Shown: piece by piece, positions 35,512 to 43,914 of the stretch | Position numbering within the stretch: the stretch's first letter is position 1 | Layout: each line of letters opens with the position of its first letter | NCBI RefSeq assembly: GCF_000619805.1 | Contig: NZ_JHUV01000008.1 | Span: 248,001 to 312,000 of the forward strand | DNA length: 64,000 nt | Direction of reading: 5' to 3' | Source: Sulfurihydrogenibium subterraneum DSM 15120 | Lineage (GTDB): Bacteria; Aquificota; Aquificia; Aquificales; Hydrogenothermaceae | Notes under the pieces: generated by a model | What the model was told of the DNA's origin: nothing | Database searches by the model: none | What the model saw: the letters and a program-made list of their open reading frames with translations, nothing else | Made by a program: the position numbers and the translations under genes

Positions 35512-36136
35512 CTAAAGCGGGAACAAACTCTTCCCCAAGATAATAAGTATTGTTTAGTTTGTATAATATAGGTCTTACTGGGTCGTAGTCTAATATTGAG
35601 TAAGATGCATTATCACAGCCAAAGCTCCAGAACTTATCCATATCAAGATTTAAACCAGATGTTAAACATGCTCTTATAGGTACTGTGTGGGATACAACCA
35701 CTACCGTTTCACCTTCATGTTTTGACAGCATATCAGCTAAAAATTTTTTAACTCTATCAAAAACGTCCTTTAAAGATTCTCCATTTGGAAAGTTAACTTC
35801 GTGAGGCTGGTATATCCACTGTCTAAACATATCTGGGTATTTTTCTTTCACTTCATCAACTAACAACCCTGACCAATCTCCGTGGTCAATCTCTATAATA
35901 TCTTCATTTTTAATTATTGGTAAATTCAGCTCCTGACTTATATACTCTGCAGTTTGATATGTTCTTTTAAGTGGACTTGAATACAAGGCAGAAGGGTTAT
36001 ACTTTTTTAAAGCCTTTCCTATAAGTTTTGCTTGTCTATGACCTCTTTCGCTTAATTCAGGGTCAAGTCTTCCTTGGTATCTTCCGATTGGATTCCACAA
36101 ACTCTCTGCGTGCCTTACAAAGATGATTCTAACCAC
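35501..36136 (-). CDS. Histidine-phosphatase-family protein, probable phosphoserine phosphatase
   Basis: A 211-residue member of the phosphoglycerate-mutase-like superfamily. The phosphorylated His lies in FVRHAESLWN (His9); Arg in SSPLKRTYQTAEYIS, Glu in EIDHGDW and His in VVVSHTVPIRA complete the site. Hydrogenobacter thermophilus uses a metal-independent phosphoserine phosphatase of this family, and the next gene upstream is a class V aminotransferase, so the last step of serine synthesis is the best guess. General phosphatase or GpmB-like activity remains possible. Confidence 0.8.
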   Translation of the reverse strand: MVRIIFVRHAESLWNPIGRYQGRLDPELSERGHRQAKLIGKALKKYNPSALYSSPLKRTYQTAEYISQELNLPIIKNEDIIEIDHGDWSGLLVDEVKEKYPDMFRQWIYQPHEVNFPNGESLKDVFDRVKKFLADMLSKHEGETVVVVSHTVPIRACLTSGLNLDMDKFWSFGCDNASYSILDYDPVRPILYKLNNTYYLGEEFVPALDAL

Positions 36137-36148
36137 TTTTATATCTCC

Positions 36149-37288
36149 TTAAAGACTGTTTATGTATATTTCTTGAGCTTTTTTTACACCTTTTCCAAGG
36201 TCAACCTTATAACCATTTTTATATAGTGCTATCTCTATTGCAGAGATAACTTCTATCATATCAAGATAATCAAAGTATCCCATGTGGGCTATTCTTATTA
36301 TTCTTCCTTTTAAGTGGTCTTGTCCTCCTGCTACTCTTACACCTATTTTTAGTAAATCTTTTCTAAATTTATCCGCATCTATACCTTCTGGAGTAAATAC
36401 TCCTGTTGCAGAGTTTGAAGGGCTTTCAGAGAGAAGTTTTAATCCAAGCTCTTTCATAGCTTGTCGTGTCATCTGGGCTAAAATAAAGTGTCTTTTTTCT
36501 AAGTTATCAAGTCCTTCTTCTAATATAAGGTTAAGACTTTCGTTAAGAGCAATTATCAGATTTATAGCAGGTGTGTAGGCAGTTTGACCTTTTCCTTGCT
36601 TTTTACTCTCTGCTTTTACAGAAAAGTAGTACTTTGGTAGATTACTTTTTTCTAATCTCTTTTCAGCTTTTTCACTGTAGTACAATATAGAAAGTCCAGG
36701 AGGAAGCATTAAAGCTTTTTGACTTCCTGTTATAAGGATATCTATACCTATCTCTTCTGGAAAAACTTTGTAAACGCCTACAGAAGTGATACCATCAACA
36801 ACTAAAAGACAGTCCTCTAAAGAGGCTGACATTTCAGCTAAAAACTTTAAATCGTGAAGGGTTGTAGTTGAAGTCTCAGAGTGCTGAACGAGTATTCCTT
36901 TTAAATCTGGATTATTCTTTACAAACTCACTTACTTTATCTTTATCGTAAGTTTTTCCCCACTCTATCTGATAGTCTATTACCTGCAGTCCAAAGGTTTT
37001 AGCTAAATCTCTCCATCTCTCTCCAAACTTTCCTGCATTTATAACTAAAACTTTATCCTTTTCATTAAAAAAGTTTACTATAGAAGCTTCCATAGCTCCT
37101 GTTCCAGAAGAAGCAAACATTAAAACATCTCTATTTGTATTTAAGAGCTTTTGGAGCTTCTCTCTTGTTTGTAAAAATATATTTGTAAATTCTGGAGTTC
37201 TGTGGTGGATTATCTGTTGACCAAGTGCTTTTATAACTTGCGGTGGAAGTGGCACAGGTCCGGGAGTAAATAGCCTCTCTTTAATCAA
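36149..37288 (-). CDS. Class V aminotransferase, probable phosphoserine aminotransferase
   Basis: PLP enzyme, 379 residues, of the serine-pyruvate/alanine-glyoxylate group that replaces SerC in some thermophiles and methanogens. KERLFTPGPVPLPPQV at the N-terminus, VVDGITSVG, and the PLP lysine in LITGSQKALMLPPG. TTG 37288 is chosen because GGAGG lies seven bases before it and homologues begin at this point; the longer frame to 37330 lacks a ribosome site. Neighbouring phosphatase supports a serine pathway role (inference). Confidence 0.83.
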   Translation of the reverse strand: MIKERLFTPGPVPLPPQVIKALGQQIIHHRTPEFTNIFLQTREKLQKLLNTNRDVLMFASSGTGAMEASIVNFFNEKDKVLVINAGKFGERWRDLAKTFGLQVIDYQIEWGKTYDKDKVSEFVKNNPDLKGILVQHSETSTTTLHDLKFLAEMSASLEDCLLVVDGITSVGVYKVFPEEIGIDILITGSQKALMLPPGLSILYYSEKAEKRLEKSNLPKYYFSVKAESKKQGKGQTAYTPAINLIIALNESLNLILEEGLDNLEKRHFILAQMTRQAMKELGLKLLSESPSNSATGVFTPEGIDADKFRKDLLKIGVRVAGGQDHLKGRIIRIAHMGYFDYLDMIEVISAIEIALYKNGYKVDLGKGVKKAQEIYINSL

Positions 37289-37330
37289 AAGATTTCCTCC
37301 AAAGCTAAAAATTTTTAAATATTTTAACAT

Positions 37331-37362
37331 AAAAAGGGGGAGTTAGACTAAATCTAACTCCC
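37331..37362 (-). terminator. Terminator or attenuator hairpin above the aminotransferase
   Basis: Perfect 10-bp stem GGGAGTTAGA/TCTAACTCCC (37338-37362) with a 5-base loop, followed on the minus strand by CCTTTTT. It lies 43 bases above the aminotransferase start, so it either ends the O-methyltransferase transcript or attenuates the aminotransferase operon. Confidence 0.68.
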
Positions 37363-37511
37363 AAAATTTTGGAGGAGGTAGGTCGAAAGGTTTAGCAGCA
37401 GGAGCCTTTGTAGATATACAAAATTTATGCCAAATTTTTAATTTGTAAATATGTAATGTTTAAAATATGTAAAGTCTATTTTAGGACAACTCTGTCCCTT
37501 TTGGGACAAAT
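37363..37511. other. Leader/intergenic region with alternative hairpins and GC-rich island
   Basis: Two overlapping hairpins share TGTCC: GGACA-ACTC-TGTCC (37484-37497) and TGTCCC-TTTT-GGGACA (37493-37508). A GC-rich island (37371-37409) stands out from the AT-rich flanks and is enclosed by AAATTTTG (37365-37372) and CAAAATTT (37419-37426). On the minus strand the island is an open frame with a proline-rich peptide, but no usual start codon is present. No known riboswitch was recognised. Confidence 0.4.
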
Positions 37512-38141
37512 CTAAAATTTTATTGCAACAATCAAACCATCTCTCAACGGAATTAGAGTTGTAAAAAACTCTGGTGATGAAAACATATACTCATTAAACT
37601 CTTTAATCTTCTTAGTTTGCCTGTCAGGAGCTTCCTCTAACACTTTACCATGCCAAAGAGTGTTATCCGCTATAACAATTCCACCAGAATTTAAGTTATC
37701 CTTTAGCATCAAAATACTATCTAAGTACTTTGCCTTTTCGTGGTCAAAAAACAGAATGTCAATATTTTTGTAATCTTTTGCAATTTCTACCCCATTGCCC
37801 AACCTTATTTCAACTTTTTCAATTAATCCGGCTTTGGATAAAAAATTTCTTGCTTTATCTAAATTATCTTGATTGTAATCTGTTAAAACTACTTTTCCAT
37901 TACCGATAGCTTTTGCAAACCAGTAAGCAGAGTATCCGTATCCTGAACCTACTTCAACAATCAATTTCGGATTTTTGAGTTTTGTAATTATATACAAAAA
38001 CCTTCCAACAGACCTGCCAACTATTGGAAATCCTACCTTTTGTGCAAACTCTTCCATTGGTTTTAAAACATCTTCATCTTCTACTTTTGAAAGGTAGTTT
38101 AATTTATCTATATACCTTTGAATATCTTCAAACAAAATCAT
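37512..38141 (-). CDS. SAM-dependent O-methyltransferase (COG4122 type)
   Basis: A 209-residue Rossmann-fold methyltransferase similar to catechol/caffeoyl-CoA O-methyltransferases. SAM motif VEVGSGYGYSAYWFAKAIG, acidic VLTDYN, the metal Asp in ILFFDHEKAKY and IVIADNTLWHG. ATG 38141 with AGGT upstream and a promoter 30 bases above; the longer frame to 38213 would run through that promoter. Substrate not predictable. Confidence 0.84.
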   Translation of the reverse strand: MILFEDIQRYIDKLNYLSKVEDEDVLKPMEEFAQKVGFPIVGRSVGRFLYIITKLKNPKLIVEVGSGYGYSAYWFAKAIGNGKVVLTDYNQDNLDKARNFLSKAGLIEKVEIRLGNGVEIAKDYKNIDILFFDHEKAKYLDSILMLKDNLNSGGIVIADNTLWHGKVLEEAPDRQTKKIKEFNEYMFSSPEFFTTLIPLRDGLIVAIKF

Positions 38142-38171
38142 ACTATACCTCGCAGATAAGGATACATCGGG

Positions 38172-38200
38172 ATTATAACATAAATGGTATAATAGTTTAA
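38172..38200 (-). promoter_or_regulatory. Promoter of O-methyltransferase gene
   Basis: Minus-strand TTAAAC (38200-38195), 17-base spacer, perfect TATAAT (38177-38172). It overlaps the argG promoter. Confidence 0.5.
38185..38193 (+). promoter_or_regulatory. Extended -10 promoter of argG
   Basis: TGGTATAAT (TG-N-TATAAT) 37 bases above argG; no good -35, as often with extended -10 promoters. Lies inside the divergent promoter of the methyltransferase. Confidence 0.5.
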
Positions 38201-38230
38201 AAATTTTTAACATATCGGAGGCTAAATTTT

Positions 38231-39430
38231 ATGAAAAAAAGAGTTGTACTTGCTTACTCTGGAGGATTAGATACTTCTGTAATAGTTAGATGGCTTACAG
38301 ACAGAGGTTTTGAGGTTATCACCTATACAGCTGACGTAGGTCAAGGAGAAGAGCTCTCTGAAATAGAAGAAAAAGCATTAAAAGCAGGAGCTGTAAAGGC
38401 TATAATTGATGATATAAAAGAGGAGTTTGCAAGAGATTACTGTATGCCACTTATGAGAGCAACAGCTTTATACGAAGGTAAATACACATTACTGTCATCT
38501 TTATCAAGACCTTTAATAGCAAAAAAGTTAGTTGAAGTTGCCCATAAAGAAGGAGCTCACTACGTGGCTCACGGTTCAACTGGAAAAGGAAACGACCAAG
38601 TCAGATTCGAAGCTTCTGTATGGGCATTAGACCCAGATATAGAAGTTTTAGCACCTGTTAGAGAGTGGGAATTTAAGTCAAGAGAAGAAGAGATAGATTA
38701 TGCGATGAAACACGGTATTCCCGTAAAAGCTACAAAAGAAAAGCCATACTCTTATGATAGAAACTTGTGGGGAGTTGCAATAGAAGCTGGTCCACTGGAA
38801 GACCCTTGGACAGAGCCTCCAGAAGATGCTTTTGAAATTACAGTATCACCAGAAAAAGCTCCAGACACTCCAGAGTATATAGAAATAGAATTTAGAGAAG
38901 GAACACCAATTAAGTTAAACGGAAAAGAGTATGACCAACTTTGGAAACTTATTTGGGATTTAAATGAGATAGCAGGAAAACACGGCGTTGGTAGAATAGA
39001 TATGGTAGAAAACAGACTTGTAGGAATAAAAACAAGAGAAGTTTATGAATCTCCTGCAGGGCTTATACTTATCTCTGCCTACGATGACCTTGAAAGTATA
39101 GTCTTAGACAGATTTACCTACCACTATAAAAAAGACCACATATCCCATCCATATGCAAAATTAGTTTATGAAGGACTTTGGTTTTCTAAACTAAGAGAGT
39201 CTTTAGACGCATTTAACAATGAAATAGCTAAAATAGTCAACGGAAAAGTAAGAGTTAAACTTTACAAAGGAAGCTTTAAAATAGTAGGAAGACAGTCTCC
39301 AAACTCTCTCTACAGTGAAGACCTTGCAACTTACAGCCCTAAAGATGCTTTTGACCACAAAGCAGGTGGTGCATTTACAAAAGTATGGGCTTTACCACTA
39401 AAAGTATTTGCAAGATCAAATAAGAGGTAA
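38231..39430 (+). CDS. argG: Argininosuccinate synthase
   Basis: ATP-dependent joining of citrulline and aspartate in arginine synthesis. The 399-residue product has the PP-loop LAYSGGLDTSV at residues 7-17, TGKGNDQVRFE, and the typical substrate-binding stretch around KPYSYDRNLWG. CGGAGG precedes the ATG. Followed by valS four bases on. Identity is secure. Confidence 0.97.
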   Translation: MKKRVVLAYSGGLDTSVIVRWLTDRGFEVITYTADVGQGEELSEIEEKALKAGAVKAIIDDIKEEFARDYCMPLMRATALYEGKYTLLSSLSRPLIAKKLVEVAHKEGAHYVAHGSTGKGNDQVRFEASVWALDPDIEVLAPVREWEFKSREEEIDYAMKHGIPVKATKEKPYSYDRNLWGVAIEAGPLEDPWTEPPEDAFEITVSPEKAPDTPEYIEIEFREGTPIKLNGKEYDQLWKLIWDLNEIAGKHGVGRIDMVENRLVGIKTREVYESPAGLILISAYDDLESIVLDRFTYHYKKDHISHPYAKLVYEGLWFSKLRESLDAFNNEIAKIVNGKVRVKLYKGSFKIVGRQSPNSLYSEDLATYSPKDAFDHKAGGAFTKVWALPLKVFARSNKR

Positions 39431-39433
39431 AAG

Positions 39434-42355
39434 ATGCTGAAAGAGTACAATCACATTGAAATAGAAAGTAAATGGTCTTCAATATACCAAGAAGCTGATA
39501 TTTTTAAAGGAGAAACAGGAAAAAAACCGTACTTTTCTGTCGTTTTACCTCCTCCAAACGTAACAGGAAGTCTCCATATAGGGCACGCCCTTAATGCTAC
39601 ACTACAAGATATAATAGTCCGCTACAAACGAATGAAAGGCTTTAATACACTCTGGCTTCCCGGATTTGACCACGCAGGAATTGCTACCCAATGGGTTGTT
39701 GTAAGGGAGCTTCAAAAACAAGGTATTAGTAGATTTGACCTTGGAAGAGAGAACTTTATTAAAAAAGTTTGGCAGTGGGTACCCCAATCAAGAGATTCTA
39801 TAAAAAATCAGCTTATTAGACTTGGAGCTTCTTGTGATTGGTCAAGGCAGAGATTTACCCTTGATGAAGGATTTTCAAGGTCTGTAAGAGAAGCATTTGT
39901 AAGACTTTACAAAGAAGGACTTATATTTAAAGCACCTTACATCGTAAACTGGGATCCAAAAGAAAGAACCGCAGTATCAGATTTAGAGGTTGAGTATTAC
40001 GAAGGAAAAGGAAAATTATGGCATATAAAGTATCCATTAGAAGATGGAAGTGGTTACATTACTGTAGCAACTACCAGACCTGAAACGATGTTAGGTGATA
40101 CAGCTGTAGCAGTAAATCCAAACGATGAGAGATATAAACATCTAATAGGTAAAAAAGTTATACTTCCATTAGCTCCAGAAAAAAGGACAGACATAAACGG
40201 AAATAAAGTAAGCAACCTAATTCCAATAATAGCAGATGAGTATGTAGACCCAGCTTTTGGAACAGGTGTTGTAAAAATAACCCCTGCCCACGACTCTAAC
40301 GACTTTGAAGTAGGAAAAAGGCATAATCTTCCAATGGTTATCGTTATGGATGAAGGAGCTTACATAAATGAAAATGGTGGAGAGTTTAAAGGTTTATACA
40401 GGTACCAAGCCAGAGAGAAAATAGTAGAGAAGCTAAAAGAATTAGGTTTACTTGAAAAAGAAGAAGACCACATTCACAATGTTGGACACTCCCAAAGGTC
40501 AAAAGAAGTTATAGAGCCTTATCTTTCTACCCAGTGGTTTGTTGATACTAAAAAGTTGGCAGAAAAAGCTATAAAAGTTGTAGAAGAAGGAAAGATAAAA
40601 TTTATTCCAGAAGGATGGACAAAAACTTACCTTAACTGGATGTATAACATCAGAGAGTGGTGTATATCAAGACAAATATGGTGGGGACACAGAATTCCTG
40701 TATGGTACTGTAGAGACTGCGGTTATCAAAACGCCTTTAACGACGACTTTTTACCGACCATAGAAGAAAAGATTATATTTAACCTTTATGCAGATGGAAA
40801 AATAAATCAAATTTTCTGCGTTGACGATGTTTTAGAAGTTTTAAATAAACAAAACTTTACCCATCCTGACAAAACAAACTTAGAGTTTTACGAAAAAGTA
40901 GTCTTTTTAAAAGAAGCTGAAAGATTAAAATCAAAAGAAAGTTTAATAAATCTACTTGAAACATCAAATCACTTTAAAAAACTATACGAAGAAAGGTATC
41001 AACTTATATTAAAGTGTGAAAAATGTAAAAGTGAAAACCTTCATCAAGATGAAGATGTTTTAGATACTTGGTTTTCTTCTGGACTTTGGCCTTTTGGAAC
41101 TTTAGGCTGGCCTACCGAAACCGAAGACCTAAAAACTTTCTACCCAACTTCTTTACTGATAACAGGTTTTGACATTATCTTCTTCTGGGTTGCAAGAATG
41201 ATAATGATGGGAGCAAAGTTTACAGATAACATTCCATTTAAAGACGTTTACATCCACGCACTTGTAAGAGATGAAAAAGGCGAAAAAATGTCCAAAACCA
41301 AAGGAAACGTGATAGACCCTCTCGAAATGGCAGAGAAGTATGGAGCTGATGCCTTAAGATTTACCTTAACTGCATTAGCAGCCCAAGGAAGAGATATAAG
41401 ACTTTCAGAAAAAAGAATAGAAGGTTATAAACATTTTTCTAATAAAATTTGGAATGCGTCAAAATTTGTTTTAACAAACAGTCAAAATATGGAAATTAAA
41501 GACTTAAAACAATTAAACTTATCAACGGAAGATAAATGGATTTTAACAGCTCTTATGAAAACAGTTAAAAAATCGTCTAACGAACTTGAAAGTTATAGAT
41601 ACAACGAATATGCAAACACAATATACGACTTTTTCTGGCATGATTACTGCGACTGGTACATAGAACTTACAAAAGAAAGAATATACAAAGGCTCTCAAGA
41701 AGAAAAACAAACAGCTGTAAGCGTTTTAAACTTTGTTTTAATAGAATCTTTAAAACTCCTACATCCAATAATGCCATTTATAACAGAAGAGATATATAAT
41801 CATCTACCAATAAAAGAAACAGAGTTTTTAGCAACAGCTCCATACCCAGAGTACGAAGAAAGCAATACATTTGAAGAAGATTATAACTTTATAGAATCTT
41901 TAAAAGAAATGATTACAGGGATAAGGACTGTAAGAAGCGACTTTAGCATTGAACCAACAAGAAAACTAAACATCAGAATAAAACCATCTACAAAAGAGAT
42001 AGAAGAAAAGCTCAAAACTTTAACCAACCAGATAAAACAGCTGATAAGAGCAGAAAACCTTATTATAGACACTGATATATCAAAACAAGATACGGAAGTA
42101 ATCACTGTATCTAAATTAGGAGAGTGTTTTATAGATTTGGCAGGAGTTTTAGATATTCAGAAAGAAATTCAAAGACAAGAAAAACTACTTCAAGAAGTTG
42201 AGAAATCTATAAAAATTTCAGAAAGCAAACTAAGTAATGAAAACTTTGTAAACAAAGCCCCTGAGCATGTAGTGGAAAAAGAAAAACAGCTCTACGAAGA
42301 ACTTAAAGCCAAAAGAGATAAAATATTAAATACTTTAAAGATGTTAAAACGTTAG
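39434..42355 (+). CDS. valS: Valyl-tRNA synthetase with insertion in zinc knuckle
   Basis: Class Ia synthetase of 973 residues. HIGH motif in GSLHIGHALNA near residue 46, editing domain with TTRPETMLGDTA, KMSKT near 617, anticodon domain and a C-terminal coiled coil. Between IPVWYCRDCGYQNAF and CEKCKSENLHQDEDVLDTWFSS (part) is an insert of roughly 75-90 residues, rich in Lys, Glu and Leu, which splits the two CxxC halves of a zinc knuckle. The catalytic motifs on both sides look normal. Confidence 0.95.
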   Translation: MLKEYNHIEIESKWSSIYQEADIFKGETGKKPYFSVVLPPPNVTGSLHIGHALNATLQDIIVRYKRMKGFNTLWLPGFDHAGIATQWVVVRELQKQGISRFDLGRENFIKKVWQWVPQSRDSIKNQLIRLGASCDWSRQRFTLDEGFSRSVREAFVRLYKEGLIFKAPYIVNWDPKERTAVSDLEVEYYEGKGKLWHIKYPLEDGSGYITVATTRPETMLGDTAVAVNPNDERYKHLIGKKVILPLAPEKRTDINGNKVSNLIPIIADEYVDPAFGTGVVKITPAHDSNDFEVGKRHNLPMVIVMDEGAYINENGGEFKGLYRYQAREKIVEKLKELGLLEKEEDHIHNVGHSQRSKEVIEPYLSTQWFVDTKKLAEKAIKVVEEGKIKFIPEGWTKTYLNWMYNIREWCISRQIWWGHRIPVWYCRDCGYQNAFNDDFLPTIEEKIIFNLYADGKINQIFCVDDVLEVLNKQNFTHPDKTNLEFYEKVVFLKEAERLKSKESLINLLETSNHFKKLYEERYQLILKCEKCKSENLHQDEDVLDTWFSSGLWPFGTLGWPTETEDLKTFYPTSLLITGFDIIFFWVARMIMMGAKFTDNIPFKDVYIHALVRDEKGEKMSKTKGNVIDPLEMAEKYGADALRFTLTALAAQGRDIRLSEKRIEGYKHFSNKIWNASKFVLTNSQNMEIKDLKQLNLSTEDKWILTALMKTVKKSSNELESYRYNEYANTIYDFFWHDYCDWYIELTKERIYKGSQEEKQTAVSVLNFVLIESLKLLHPIMPFITEEIYNHLPIKETEFLATAPYPEYEESNTFEEDYNFIESLKEMITGIRTVRSDFSIEPTRKLNIRIKPSTKEIEEKLKTLTNQIKQLIRAENLIIDTDISKQDTEVITVSKLGECFIDLAGVLDIQKEIQRQEKLLQEVEKSIKISESKLSNENFVNKAPEHVVEKEKQLYEELKAKRDKILNTLKMLKR

Positions 42356-42376
42356 AGAATAACTACTGAAAATCTA

Positions 42377-42404
42377 TTGCATTTTGACAGGAATATGATA
42401 TAAT
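42377..42404 (+). promoter_or_regulatory. Promoter of tRNA-Asn (and perhaps ppa)
   Basis: TTGCAT (42377-42382), 16-base spacer, extended -10 TGATATAAT (42396-42404), 17 bases above the tRNA. Since only 39 bases without a terminator separate the tRNA from ppa, both may share it. Confidence 0.5.
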
Positions 42405-42421
42405 ATTTATTACTTATTTGT

Positions 42422-42494
42422 TCCCGAGTAGCTCAGCAGGCAGAGCGGTCGGCTGTTAACCGACTGGTCGGGGGTTCGAATCCCTCCTCGGGAG
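42422..42494 (+). tRNA. tRNA-Asn (anticodon GTT)
   Basis: Acceptor TCCCGAG pairs with CTCGGGA; anticodon stem GTCGG/CCGAC with loop CTGTTAA; T arm GGGGGTTCGAATCCCTC. 73 bases, discriminator G, CCA not encoded. Confidence 0.95.
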
Positions 42495-42533
42495 CTTCTT
42501 AAAAATCTTTTTTTAAATTCAAGGGGGCAGTAA

Positions 42534-43061
42534 ATGGATTTAAAGAAAATTCCAGCCGGTAAAAATCCGCCAGAAGACATATACGTTGTGATAGAAATAC
42601 CTCAAGGAAGTGGTATAAAATACGAAGTTGATAAAGAAAGTGGAGCTGTTTTCGTAGACAGATTTTTATTTACCGCAATGTATTACCCTTTTAACTATGG
42701 ATTTATACCAAATACTTTGGCTGATGATGGAGACCCTACAGACGTTTTAGTAATATCAAGGGAGCCAGTAGTACCCGGAAGCGTAATAAGAGCCAGACCT
42801 ATAGGAATGTTAGAAATGGAAGATGAAGAAGGAATAGACACAAAGATAATAGCTGTTCCTGTATCAAAATTGGATAATACTTTTGACAACATAAAAGAAG
42901 TAAATGACCTACCAGAAGCTACCTTAAATAAAATTAAACACTTTTTTGAACACTACAAAGAGTTAGAATCTGGAAAATGGGTTAAAGTAAAGTCTTTTAA
43001 AGGTTCAGAAGAAGCTAAGAAAGACATACAAAAGTCTATTGAAAACTTTAAAAACTCTTGA
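42534..43061 (+). CDS. ppa: Inorganic pyrophosphatase (family I)
   Basis: Soluble Mg-dependent pyrophosphatase, 175 residues, normal for the bacterial hexameric form. Active-site stretches: [33 protein letters not shown] and [10 protein letters not shown] with the metal Asp cluster. AGGGGG lies before the ATG. Sits between tRNA genes; the promoter of the next tRNA cluster overlaps its stop codon. Confidence 0.96.
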   Translation: MDLKKIPAGKNPPEDIYVVIEIPQGSGIKYEVDKESGAVFVDRFLFTAMYYPFNYGFIPNTLADDGDPTDVLVISREPVVPGSVIRARPIGMLEMEDEEGIDTKIIAVPVSKLDNTFDNIKEVNDLPEATLNKIKHFFEHYKELESGKWVKVKSFKGSEEAKKDIQKSIENFKNS

Positions 43062-43086
43062 CTAAAATCTGAATAAGGTATATAAT
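43058..43086 (+). promoter_or_regulatory. Promoter of the tRNA Pro-Arg-fMet cluster
   Basis: TTGACT (43058-43063), exactly 17 bases, perfect TATAAT (43081-43086); first tRNA starts 18 bases later. The -35 overlaps the ppa stop codon. One of the best promoter matches in the window. Confidence 0.7.
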
Positions 43087-43104
43087 ATTTATCTCTTTTG
43101 AATA

Positions 43105-43177
43105 CGGAGTGTAGCTCAGGTGGGAGAGCACGTGCCTTGGGAGCACGGGGTCGCAGGTTCAAGTCCTGCCACTCCGA
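43105..43177 (+). tRNA. tRNA-Pro (anticodon TGG)
   Basis: Acceptor CGGAGTG/CACTCCG, anticodon stem CGTGC/GCACG with loop CTTGGGA, T arm GCAGGTTCAAGTCCTGC. 73 bases, discriminator A, no CCA. Confidence 0.95.
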
Positions 43178-43197
43178 CTACTGATTAAAAGGAAGGC

Positions 43198-43271
<74 letters not shown>

Positions 43272-43277
43272 TAACAC

Positions 43278-43355
<78 letters not shown>

Positions 43356-43537
43356 AATAATTTATATTTTTGGATTCAGCTAGTGTAATTTCTTTTTTCA
43401 TCAATTGTACTAATCCCTATAAAGCAAACCTTTCTTTTAACATAACCAAAAATTTTTAAGACATTTTTTAAAACATTTGAATATAAGAAAATATAGGAGT
43501 ATATTATATAGTTATAACTCTTAAAAAGGTGTAAAAT

Positions 43538-43768
43538 ATGGCTGTAGTGAAAAAAACTATAAATATTGAAGAAAATTTAGCAATAGAACTTGAGACTTTA
43601 TCCAAAATCTTAGGTACATCCCAAAGTGAAATAATTGAAAAAGCTTTAGACTTTTACCTTGACTATATAGATGGAATAATTGCAGAAAGGGTAAGTAAAG
43701 AAATAAAAGAAGGAAAGATAAAAGTTAATGAAGCTGATAAAGTATTTAAAAAATTTTTCAATTTTTGA
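43538..43768 (+). CDS. Ribbon-helix-helix antitoxin-like protein
   Basis: A 76-residue protein with a CopG/RHH-type N-terminus (KKTINIEENLAIELETLSKI, then TSQSEIIEKALDFYLDYI) and an acidic/basic helical tail, as in RelB-like antitoxins. AAAGGTG precedes the ATG. A C-terminal fragment of a RelE-like toxin overlaps its end, so the locus seems to have lost most of the toxin. The 183 bases before it hold no further gene. It may still act as a DNA-binding protein. Confidence 0.68.
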   Translation: MAVVKKTINIEENLAIELETLSKILGTSQSEIIEKALDFYLDYIDGIIAERVSKEIKEGKIKVNEADKVFKKFFNF

Positions 43769-43847
43769 AGTTGAAGGAGATAGATTAATAATTCTGATAC
43801 TAAGAATTGGCAGAAGAAAAGATATATATAAAGGTTTAGAACTTTAA
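43755..43847 (+). pseudogene. Remnant of RelE-like toxin
   Basis: In another frame from the antitoxin end, 30 codons read FSIFEVEGDRLIILILRIG followed by RRKDIYKGLEL and a stop. This resembles the last strand and the C-terminal Arg/Tyr motif of RelE/ParE toxins (consensus like GHRRDVY). The preceding two thirds of a toxin are missing and no start codon is found. Probably the result of an internal deletion between antitoxin and toxin. Confidence 0.6.
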
Positions 43848-43914
43848 CCAAATCTTCCAAACAAAATCTAACACATCTGGTAAAATAAGATTTATTTAGT
43901 TTGAGAGGTTTGTT

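Noticed and set aside
37289-37330. Longer N-terminus of the class V aminotransferase from 37330
   Set aside because: The extra 14 residues do not match the family start and lack a ribosome site, while GGAGG stands correctly before the TTG at 37288.
37371-37409. GC-rich island as a 4.5S SRP RNA (GAAA loop and AGCAGC resemble its apical domain)
   Set aside because: The stem around the putative tetraloop would consist mostly of G-U pairs and the outer helix typical of SRP RNA cannot be formed; similarity is limited to a few words.
38142-38213. Longer N-terminus of the O-methyltransferase from 38213
   Set aside because: That stretch holds two good -10 boxes and the extra residues look like translated promoter DNA.
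42384-42404. TTGACA as -35 of the tRNA-Asn promoter
   Set aside because: Only nine bases separate it from TATAAT; the TTGCAT seven bases further up with the extended -10 fits better.
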